Part shown: piece by piece, positions 16,993 to 24,318 of the stretch
Numbering within the stretch: position 1 is the first letter of the stretch
How the letters are laid out: the number at the start of each line of letters is the position of its first letter
Origin: JANOZM01 sp031429355
GTDB taxonomy: Bacteria > Pseudomonadota > Gammaproteobacteria > Burkholderiales > Burkholderiaceae_E
DNA length: 64,000 bases
Assembly: GCA_031429355.1 (NCBI GenBank)
Contig: JANOZM010000016.1
Location: forward strand, 558,001-622,000
Direction: 5' to 3'
Program-made: the position numbers and the translations under genes
The notes under the pieces: model-generated
What the model was told of the DNA's origin: nothing
Database searches by the model: none
What the model saw: the letters and a program-made list of their open reading frames with translations, nothing else

Positions 16993-17976
16993 ATGACCAA
17001 ACCCGCAAAACGTGTTGTTGTTACCGGCGCAGCCGGACAAATCGGCTATTCCTTATTGTTCCGCATCGCCAATGGCGACATGTTGGGCAAAGATCAGCCC
17101 GTCATTTTGCAATTGCTCGACATCACCCCTGCATTAGGCGCGGTTAAAGGTGTTGCAATGGAATTAGAAGATTGTGCATTTCCGTTGCTAGCTGGCGTTG
17201 TTATTACGGACGAACCCAATGTTGCATTTAAAGATGCCGACTACGCCCTTTTAGTAGGCGCCCGCCCGCGCAGCAAAGGGATGGAGCGCAAAGATTTGCT
17301 AGAAGCCAACGGTGCCATTTTTACGGTCCAAGGCAAAGCACTCAATGACCACGCCAGCCGCGATTGCAAAATTTTAGTAGTGGGCAATCCTGCTAACACC
17401 AATGCCTACATTGCGATGAAGTCGGCACCTAATTTACCCAAGAAAAATTTCACTGCAATGTTGCGCCTTGATCACAACCGTGCTTTGTCACAATTGGCTG
17501 CCAAAACTGGCAAAGCAGTTGGCAGCATCGAGCGCTTAGCAGTTTGGGGCAACCATTCGCCAACAATGTATGCCGATTACCGTTTTGCCACCATCGGCGG
17601 CGCATCTGTAAAAAATATGATTAACGATGCCGTTTGGAACAATGATGTGTTCTTACCCACCGTCGGTAAACGCGGCGCAGCCATTATCGAAGCACGCGGA
17701 TTATCATCGGCAGCTTCGGCCGCTAACGCAGCAATCGATCACATGCACGATTGGGCCTTGGGTTCAAACGGCAAGTGGGTCACGATGGGCATTGCTTCAG
17801 ACGGTGCTTACGGCATTCCGGCCGACACTATGTACGGCTTTCCGGTTATTTGCGCTAACGGCGAATACGAATTAGTAACGGGCCTAGAAATTGATGACTA
17901 TAGCCGCGAAAAAATGGACCTCACGCTCAAAGAGCTGCAGGACGAAATGGAAGGCGTCAAACACTTGTTGGCGTAA
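16993..17976 (+). CDS. mdh: Malate dehydrogenase (NAD-dependent)
   Basis: 327 residues from the ATG at 16993, which begins MTKPAKRVVVTGAAGQIGYSLLF. The Rossmann motif GAAGQIGYSLL, the substrate loop GARPRSKGMERKDLL, the catalytic LRLDHNRAL and VWGNHSPTMYADY are all present. This is the dimeric 'cytosolic-type' bacterial Mdh of betaproteobacteria. It oxidises malate to oxaloacetate, feeding gltA and prpC. An upstream in-frame start at 16903 would begin inside the promoter and has no similarity. prpB begins 6 bp after its stop. Confidence 0.96.
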   Translation: MTKPAKRVVVTGAAGQIGYSLLFRIANGDMLGKDQPVILQLLDITPALGAVKGVAMELEDCAFPLLAGVVITDEPNVAFKDADYALLVGARPRSKGMERKDLLEANGAIFTVQGKALNDHASRDCKILVVGNPANTNAYIAMKSAPNLPKKNFTAMLRLDHNRALSQLAAKTGKAVGSIERLAVWGNHSPTMYADYRFATIGGASVKNMINDAVWNNDVFLPTVGKRGAAIIEARGLSSAASAANAAIDHMHDWALGSNGKWVTMGIASDGAYGIPADTMYGFPVICANGEYELVTGLEIDDYSREKMDLTLKELQDEMEGVKHLLA

Positions 17977-17982
17977 TTGATT

Positions 17983-18879
17983 ATGTCCAATATTTCATTA
18001 AGTGCCGGGTTACGCTTTCGTCAAGCTTTAGCCGCCGAAAAGCCCCTACAAATTGTTGGGGCCATTAACGCCAACCACGCCTTGCTTGCTAAGCGTGCTG
18101 GCTACAACGCCATTTACCTTTCTGGTGGTGGTGTTGCGGCTGGGTCGCTAGGCTTACCTGACTTAGGCATATCTAATTTAGATGATGTTTTAACCGATGT
18201 ACGCCGTATCACTGATGTTTGCGATTTACCTTTGTTAGTCGACGTTGATACAGGCTTTGGTTCGTCCGCTTTTAATGTTGCTCGCACTACCCGTAGCTTA
18301 ATTAAAGCGGGCGCTGGTGCTATGCACATTGAAGACCAAGTGGGCGCAAAACGTTGCGGCCATCGCCCCGGCAAAGAAATTGTTTCGCAAGAAGAAATGG
18401 TTGACCGCATAAAGGCCGCCGTGGATGCTCGGACCGATCCCAACTTTGTAATTATGGCGCGCACAGATGCAATTGCCGTTTACGGTGTCAATGCGGCCAT
18501 TGATCGGGCAGTTGCCTGTGTTGAGGCAGGTGCAGATGCTATTTTCCCAGAGGCGATTACTGAGCTGCCAATGTATGAGCAATTTGCCAAAGCGGTCAAG
18601 GTGCCTATCTTGGCAAACATTACCGAGTTTGGTCAGACGCCTTTGTTCACAACAGAGCAATTAGCGGCAGTGCAGGTAGCGATGGTGCTATATCCGTTAT
18701 CGGCATTTCGCGCCATGAACAAAGCAGCTCAGCTTGTGTACGAGGCAATCCGCAAAGATGGTACGCAGCAAAACGTAGTAGCAACAATGCAAACCCGCAA
18801 AGAACTGTATGACGCAATTGGTTATTGGGGTTTTGAACAAAAGCTTGATGCATTATTTGCGCAAAACAAAAACAACTAG
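17983..18879 (+). CDS. prpB: Methylisocitrate lyase
   Basis: 298 residues of the isocitrate lyase/PEP mutase superfamily. It begins SAGLRFRQALAAEKPLQIVGAINA, then has the metal-site motif LLVDVDTGFG and the catalytic-loop signature GAKRCGHRPGKEI with its Cys, and ends with the PrpB-type YWGFEQKLDALF. It cleaves 2-methylisocitrate to pyruvate and succinate in propionate catabolism. It starts 6 bp after mdh; a TTG at 17977 is also in frame, but the ATG at 17983 fits better. Succinate released here enters the sdh step encoded nearby. Confidence 0.94.
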   Translation: MSNISLSAGLRFRQALAAEKPLQIVGAINANHALLAKRAGYNAIYLSGGGVAAGSLGLPDLGISNLDDVLTDVRRITDVCDLPLLVDVDTGFGSSAFNVARTTRSLIKAGAGAMHIEDQVGAKRCGHRPGKEIVSQEEMVDRIKAAVDARTDPNFVIMARTDAIAVYGVNAAIDRAVACVEAGADAIFPEAITELPMYEQFAKAVKVPILANITEFGQTPLFTTEQLAAVQVAMVLYPLSAFRAMNKAAQLVYEAIRKDGTQQNVVATMQTRKELYDAIGYWGFEQKLDALFAQNKNN

Positions 18880-18921
18880 TAAGCATTATTTTAAACTCTC
18901 ATTCGCATGGAGTGTGTCGGC

Positions 18922-20073
18922 ATGACTGATGTAACACCTGGCTTTAAACCAAAAAAATCTGTCGCCTTATCGGGCGTAACCGCTGGCAATACTGCGCTTT
19001 GTACAGTGGGCCGTACTGGCAACGATTTGCACTATCGCGGATACGACATTTTGGAATTGGCCGAGCGCTGCGAGTTCGAAGAAATCGCGCATTTGTTAAT
19101 TCATGAAAAGCTTCCCACCAAAGCTGAACTTGCTAGCTATAAAGGCAAACTAAAGGCGCTGCGCGGCGTTCCGGCGAACGTAAAAACGATTTTAGAAGCC
19201 CTGCCCGCCTCTAGTCATCCAATGGATGTCATGCGTACTGCTGTGTCGGCGCTAGGCTGCCAGTTGCCAGAAAAAGATGATCATAATTTGCCCGGCGCAA
19301 AAGACATTGCGGACCGACTTATGGCTTGCTTGGGTTCGATGCTGCTGTATTGGTATCACTATAGCCATAACGGTAAACGCATAGAAGTAGAAACCGATGA
19401 TGATTCTATCGGTGGTCACTTTTTGCATTTATTACATGGCGAGTCGCCTAAAAAAATGTGGGTCGATGCAATGCATGTGTCCCTTAATTTATATGCCGAG
19501 CACGAGTTTAATGCCTCTACATTTGCAGCGCGCGTCGTCGCTGGAACAGGTTCGGATATGTATTCGGCGATAACTGGCGCCATTGGTGCCCTACGCGGCC
19601 CCAAGCACGGTGGTGCAAACGAAGTGGCCTTCGAAATACAAAAGCGTTACGACAACCCCGATCAAGCGCAAGCCGATATTGAACAACGGGTTGCCAACAA
19701 AGAAGTGGTCATCGGCTTTGGTCATCCGGTGTACACCATTTCAGACCCGCGCAACAAAGTAATTAAATCGGTAGCGCATAAACTATCCAAAGATGTGGGC
19801 AGTTTAAAAATGTACGACATCGCGGAGCGCCTAGAAACAGTGATGTGGGACGCGAAAAAAATGTTCCCCAACTTAGACTGGTTTAGCGCAGTGTCCTACC
19901 ACATGATGGGCGTACCTACGGCCATGTTTACCCCATTGTTTGTAATAGCAAGAACATCGGGCTGGAGCGCGCATATCGTAGAGCAACGAATTGATAATAA
20001 AATTATTCGCCCAAGCGCGAATTATGTCGGCCCAGAGGATCAGAAGTTTGTCCCGATTGAAAAACGTAAGTAG
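18922..20073 (+). CDS. prpC: 2-methylcitrate synthase
   Basis: 383 residues, the short type I citrate-synthase length typical of PrpC. It starts with KKSVALSGVTAGNTALCTVG and LHYRGYDILELA, and shows the catalytic EHEFNASTFAARVVAGTGSD, GPKHGGANEVAFE and GFGHPVYTISDPR; the GHPVY form, in place of GHRVY, fits methylcitrate synthases. It condenses propionyl-CoA with oxaloacetate. The ATG at 18922 has a GGAG 9 nt upstream. It follows prpB by 42 bp. No prpD, acnD or prpF is visible in the window. Confidence 0.93.
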   Translation: MTDVTPGFKPKKSVALSGVTAGNTALCTVGRTGNDLHYRGYDILELAERCEFEEIAHLLIHEKLPTKAELASYKGKLKALRGVPANVKTILEALPASSHPMDVMRTAVSALGCQLPEKDDHNLPGAKDIADRLMACLGSMLLYWYHYSHNGKRIEVETDDDSIGGHFLHLLHGESPKKMWVDAMHVSLNLYAEHEFNASTFAARVVAGTGSDMYSAITGAIGALRGPKHGGANEVAFEIQKRYDNPDQAQADIEQRVANKEVVIGFGHPVYTISDPRNKVIKSVAHKLSKDVGSLKMYDIAERLETVMWDAKKMFPNLDWFSAVSYHMMGVPTAMFTPLFVIARTSGWSAHIVEQRIDNKIIRPSANYVGPEDQKFVPIEKRK

Positions 20074-20105
20074 CTTTACCGTAATAAACCCAAAAGGAGC
20101 CGCGC

Positions 20106-20627
20106 ATGTTGAAAACAAAATTAATAACCTCTGTAGTTTTAGGTACCACTGTTATTGCATTATCTGCTTGTGGATCTGCACCCAAAGCCACCCCCGAAAC
20201 CAGTGCTAAGCCTGTCAGTGTTGTCGTAGGCGCAAACGCACCGGCGCCAGTAGCGGTAGCGCCGGTTCGTTCAACGCCGACCGTTGCAGCCCCAGTAGCG
20301 GTTGTAGCCCCGGCAGTTGCAAAAGCACCCGAACCAACCCCAGTTGCAGTAGCAACAGCACCCGTACGGGAATTCAAACTAGAAACCGGTATGTATCGGT
20401 GCGAAGAACAGCAAACCGTTGCTGTTAAACGAATTAACAATGGCGGCAAGTCAATTGTTGTTGGTTACAAGGGCAAAGACTTCGAACTTGCCCAAGTAAT
20501 TACACAAACCGGTGCATTACGATACGAAGATGCAAAAGCAGGTTATGCGTGGATTCAAGTAGTTGGTAGCGCCTTGTTACTGGACACCAAGCGTGGCAAT
20601 CGTATTGCCAATAAGTGTACTTTGTAA
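20106..20627 (+). CDS. Lipoprotein with MliC-like C-terminal domain
   Basis: 173 residues. The signal sequence ends in the lipobox LSAC (Cys22). A low-complexity Ala/Pro/Val linker (about 25-85) spans the distance from the lipid anchor. The C-terminal about 90 residues (MYRCEEQQTVAVKRIN to GNRIANKC) have the MliC/lysozyme-inhibitor pattern: two terminal cysteines, a central GALRYEDAKAGYAWI resembling the SGaRY...W segment, and a length of about 80. Inhibition of C-type lysozyme is a family-based guess. An AAAGGAG ribosome-binding site lies 9 nt before the ATG. It follows prpC by 32 bp on the same strand. Confidence 0.7.
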   Translation: MLKTKLITSVVLGTTVIALSACGSAPKATPETSAKPVSVVVGANAPAPVAVAPVRSTPTVAAPVAVVAPAVAKAPEPTPVAVATAPVREFKLETGMYRCEEQQTVAVKRINNGGKSIVVGYKGKDFELAQVITQTGALRYEDAKAGYAWIQVVGSALLLDTKRGNRIANKCTL

Positions 20628-20716
20628 TTTTTTAGGTTGGCGAAACTCAACAATTTAAGGCCTCATTAATCTAAGCTTGAGTAATTCGGCGAAGTTCTAA
20701 AGCGAAATAAAACGAC

Positions 20717-21277
20717 GTGCAATTTAAGATTTTAATGATTTACGGACTGGTTGCGGCAACGGCCGCGATCAGTTCTCTGAGCGCTTTTGCCCAAGAACTC
20801 CCCTACCCTAAGCGTAAGCCTGGACTTTGGGAAGTAAAAACTGTGGCGAGCCAGAATGCAGGCCTACCAGCTACTTTGTTTTGCGTTGGCGAAGAAACTG
20901 ACAACGCCAAAATGAGCCTCGACCGCCAATCTAGCACCGAAGGATCTTGCAAATTCGGAGGCTTTCAACGCGTTGGTAACGGTTGGTTATCCGAATCAGT
21001 TTGCAAGGAAGGTCGCGTCAATATTGTTAGCCGCTCATTAGCATCCGGCGATTTTGAAAAAGACTACCGTATCGATACTTTCGTCTCCTATACCCCACCG
21101 CTTGGTAGTGGTAAGCGCGAGGACAAGGAAGCCCTTGTCGCAACCTATTTAGGCGATTGCAGACCGGGACAAAAAGTGGGTGAAATGTTTATCCCGGGGA
21201 TGGGCTACATCAGCATGATAGACGGCTCCGTTCGACCAATCCAAGAACCAAAAACAAAAGCAAAACGTAAAAAATAA
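20717..21277 (+). CDS. DUF3617-type exported protein
   Basis: 186 residues with a GTG start at 20717; a later in-frame ATG shortens the signal peptide by six residues. The signal peptide ends SAFAQ near residue 25. The mature part begins LPYPKRKPGLWEVKT, the DUF3617 opening, and has four cysteines spaced as in that family (FCVGEE, GSCKFGGF, ESVCKEG, GDCRPGQK). The C-terminus is Lys-rich. Function is unknown. It lies between the MliC-like gene and acnA with no tight spacing. Confidence 0.75.
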   Translation: MQFKILMIYGLVAATAAISSLSAFAQELPYPKRKPGLWEVKTVASQNAGLPATLFCVGEETDNAKMSLDRQSSTEGSCKFGGFQRVGNGWLSESVCKEGRVNIVSRSLASGDFEKDYRIDTFVSYTPPLGSGKREDKEALVATYLGDCRPGQKVGEMFIPGMGYISMIDGSVRPIQEPKTKAKRKK

Positions 21278-21315
21278 GTCGCTATTTTGAGCGCATAATT
21301 ATTGAGTGCGTAATT

Positions 21316-21354
21316 AAGTAAACAACTCAAGTAAACAACGCAAGTAAACAACGC
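21316..21354. repeat. Three tandem 13-bp repeats upstream of acnA
   Basis: AAGTAAACAACTC, AAGTAAACAACGC and AAGTAAACAACGC stand head to tail and differ at one position in the first copy. They end 71 bp before the acnA start. They may be an iterated protein-binding site or simple slippage. Confidence 0.75.
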
Positions 21355-21425
21355 AACCAAATTCGCAATACAAACATACAAACTCGTAACAACAATTCAG
21401 AAAATACCTAGGGAAGGAAATTCAA

Positions 21426-24125
21426 ATGGCAGATGCATTTAATACCCTCAAGAGCTTTAAGCTCCAGAGCGGAAAATCGGGACAATTTTATTCATTACCC
21501 GCATTAACAAAACAGTTCCCTAACATTGCAAAATTGCCTATTTCGGTACGCATCGTATTGGAATCAGTATTGCGTAATTGCGACGGTAAAAAAGTAACCG
21601 AAGAGCACGTTAAACAATTAGCCAATTGGAGCGCCAACGGTAATCGTACCGACGAAATCCCTTTTGTTGTAGCGCGCGTAGTGCTGCAAGACTTTACGGG
21701 GGTGCCGCTTTTGGCAGACTTGGCCGCAATGCGTGGCGTTGCCGAAAAAATGGGTAAAAACCCAAAAATTATCGAGCCTTTAGTGCCAGTTGATTTAGTT
21801 GTTGATCACTCGGTAATGATTGACCATTACGGCACAAAGAACGCACTCGACCTTAATATGAAACTTGAGTTCCAGCGCAACAACGAACGCTACCAGTTTA
21901 TGAAGTGGGGTATGCAAGCGTTTGATACCTTCAAAGTAGTACCACCCGGCATTGGTATTGTTCACCAAGTAAACTTAGAGTACTTGGCCCGTGGCGTACA
22001 CAAAGCCAAAGGCAAGGCAAACATTTATTACCCAGACACCCTAGTTGGTACTGATAGCCATACCACCATGATTAATGGCATTGGTGTGGTTGGTTGGGGC
22101 GTTGGCGGTATTGAAGCCGAGGCAGGTATGTTGGGCCAACCGGTTTATTTCTTAACGCCCGATGTGGTTGGGGTTAATTTAACAGGTCGCCTACGTGAAG
22201 GTTGTACTGCAACCGACCTAGTGCTAACTATCACCGAAATGCTGCGTAAAGAAAAAGTAGTTGGCAAATTTGTTGAGTTTTTTGGTGAAGGCACCGCAAG
22301 TTTGGCCCTGCCCGATCGCGCAACAATTGCCAACATGGCCCCCGAGTACGGCGCAACAATGGGCTTTTTCCCAGTTGATGAAAAGACTATTGATTACTTC
22401 AAGGGATCTGGTCGTAGTAAATCAGAGATCGATGCATTTGAAAGCTATTTTAAAGCGCAAGGCATGTTTGGCGTTCCGAAGGCTGGCGAATTGACTTATA
22501 GCAAAGTGGTCGAGCTCGACTTAACTTCAGTTGCACCGTCTGTAGCTGGACCAAAGCGCCCACAAGATCGTATCGAAATTGGTAATGTTAAATCTAGCTT
22601 CGCTGAATTATTTGTTAAACCTGTGGCCGATAACGGGTTTGCCAAGAAATCCGAAGATCTAGACAAGTCTTACAAAACCGCCGACGGCGTCGAAGTTAGC
22701 AACGGCGATATTTTAATTGCCGCTATTACCTCTTGCACCAATACCTCTAACCCAAGCGTGCTGTTAGCCGCTGGTTTGGTTGCTAAAAAAGCCGTTGAGC
22801 GCGGATTAAAAGTTTCGCCGCGCATTAAAACTTCACTGGCTCCGGGCAGCCGCGTCGTAGACGACTATTTACGCAAAGCAGGCCTGCTGCCTTACCTAGA
22901 AAAATTGGGTTTTAACATTGCTGCTTACGGTTGCACAACCTGTATCGGTAATGCCGGTGACTTAACACCCGAAATGAATGAAGCCATCGTCGCCAACGAT
23001 TTAGTTTGCGCTGCTGTGTTGTCGGGCAACCGTAACTTTGAAGCCCGTATCCATCCGAACTTGCGGGCAAACTTTTTAGCATCGCCACCCTTAGTTGTTG
23101 CTTACGCAATTGCCGGCAACATGAAAGTGGATTTGATGACCGAGCCATTGGGCAAGGACAAAAAAGGCCGCGACGTCTTTATTGGCGATATTTGGCCAAC
23201 AAGCGATGAAATTTACAAGCTGATGAAGTTTGCAATGGATGCAAAAACCTTTAAACGTCTATACAGCGATTTCACGAAAGACAACAAGCTTTGGGCAAAA
23301 GTAACGACCACCAAAGGCCAAGTCTACAACTGGCCAGGTTCGACCTACATCGCCGAGCCACCGTTCTTTGATAACTTTGAAATGACACCAGGTGCAGTAC
23401 CAGTTATAAAAGGCGCTCGCGTTTTGGGCTTGTTTGGCGATTCAATTACGACTGACCATATTTCACCGGCCGGTTCAATTAAAGAAAAATCCCCAGCAGG
23501 TCAATATTTGTTGGACAACAAAGTTATTAAGGCCGACTTCAATTCGTATGGCGCGCGCCGCGGCAATCATGATGTAATGATGCGCGGAACCTTTGCCAAT
23601 GTGCGTATCAAGAATTTAATGTTGCCACTTAATAAAGACGGCAGCCGTACTGAAGGTGGCTTAACTATTCACCAACCAACTGGTGAGCAAATGTACATTT
23701 ACGATGCAGCAATGCGCTACATCAAAGATGGCGTGCAAACGGTTATTTTTGGCGGCGAAGAATATGGCACTGGTTCGTCACGCGATTGGGCCGCTAAGGG
23801 CACACAATTGCTGGGCGTTAAGGCGGTTATTACCCGCAGCTTTGAACGTATTCATCGTTCGAACTTAGTGGGAATGGGCGTGTTGCCACTGCAGTTTAAA
23901 GGCACAGATTCTTGGGAGAGTTTAGGGATTAAAGGCGACGAAACCTTTGATGTCGTTTTGCCCGCGCAAATCAAGCCACAACAAGACGTTACTTTAGTTA
24001 TTACTAACGCAAAAGGCGAACAGCGCAAAGTAACCTTACTTTCGCGTATCGACACTTCTATCGAAGTCGATTACTACAAGCATGGCGGTATCTTACCGTT
24101 TGTGTTGCGCGAGTTAGTAGCCTAA
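21426..24125 (+). CDS. acnA: Aconitate hydratase A
   Basis: 899 residues of the AcnA/IRP class. It begins FNTLKSFKLQSGKSGQFYSLPAL. The 4Fe-4S ligands are in AAITSCTNTSNPSV and YGCTTCIGNAGDL; the swivel domain has LFGDSITTDHISPAGSI, NSYGARRGNHDVM and GGEEYGTGSSRDWAAKG. It interconverts citrate and isocitrate. The N-terminus and length favour AcnA over AcnD, the Fe-S methylcitrate dehydratase, although AcnA enzymes can often hydrate 2-methylaconitate, which would fill the gap between prpC and prpB. A GGGAAGGAAA ribosome-binding site precedes the ATG. It ends at a long terminator hairpin. Confidence 0.95.
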   Translation: MADAFNTLKSFKLQSGKSGQFYSLPALTKQFPNIAKLPISVRIVLESVLRNCDGKKVTEEHVKQLANWSANGNRTDEIPFVVARVVLQDFTGVPLLADLAAMRGVAEKMGKNPKIIEPLVPVDLVVDHSVMIDHYGTKNALDLNMKLEFQRNNERYQFMKWGMQAFDTFKVVPPGIGIVHQVNLEYLARGVHKAKGKANIYYPDTLVGTDSHTTMINGIGVVGWGVGGIEAEAGMLGQPVYFLTPDVVGVNLTGRLREGCTATDLVLTITEMLRKEKVVGKFVEFFGEGTASLALPDRATIANMAPEYGATMGFFPVDEKTIDYFKGSGRSKSEIDAFESYFKAQGMFGVPKAGELTYSKVVELDLTSVAPSVAGPKRPQDRIEIGNVKSSFAELFVKPVADNGFAKKSEDLDKSYKTADGVEVSNGDILIAAITSCTNTSNPSVLLAAGLVAKKAVERGLKVSPRIKTSLAPGSRVVDDYLRKAGLLPYLEKLGFNIAAYGCTTCIGNAGDLTPEMNEAIVANDLVCAAVLSGNRNFEARIHPNLRANFLASPPLVVAYAIAGNMKVDLMTEPLGKDKKGRDVFIGDIWPTSDEIYKLMKFAMDAKTFKRLYSDFTKDNKLWAKVTTTKGQVYNWPGSTYIAEPPFFDNFEMTPGAVPVIKGARVLGLFGDSITTDHISPAGSIKEKSPAGQYLLDNKVIKADFNSYGARRGNHDVMMRGTFANVRIKNLMLPLNKDGSRTEGGLTIHQPTGEQMYIYDAAMRYIKDGVQTVIFGGEEYGTGSSRDWAAKGTQLLGVKAVITRSFERIHRSNLVGMGVLPLQFKGTDSWESLGIKGDETFDVVLPAQIKPQQDVTLVITNAKGEQRKVTLLSRIDTSIEVDYYKHGGILPFVLRELVA

Positions 24126-24177
24126 GTATTTTGTAATCCGAACACACGACTAAAGATTGAATATTCAATAATCGTGA

Positions 24178-24255
24178 ACGGCTGGCCCTGACTAGATGTT
24201 TTCGTTGAGTTTAAGTACAACGAAAGTCATTCTAGACAGGGCCATCCGTTTTTTT
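24178..24255 (+). terminator. Rho-independent terminator of acnA
   Basis: An unusually long hairpin: ACGG/CCGT, then TGGCCCTG/CAGGGCCA, CTAGA/TCTAG and TTTCGTTG/CAACGAAA around a 10-nt loop, with single mismatches between segments. It is followed by seven T (24249-24255). Confidence 0.85.
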
Positions 24256-24318
24256 CACTTGTGCTTATCAATCAAACAGTTAGAATCGAGTCGTAGAAAT
24301 TACTTGAGCAAATAAGCC

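Noticed and set aside
20003..20449. A 148-codon minus-strand open frame opposite the MliC-like lipoprotein
   Set aside because: It mirrors the Ala/Pro/Val linker; repetitive Ala/Thr/Gly product, no independent evidence.
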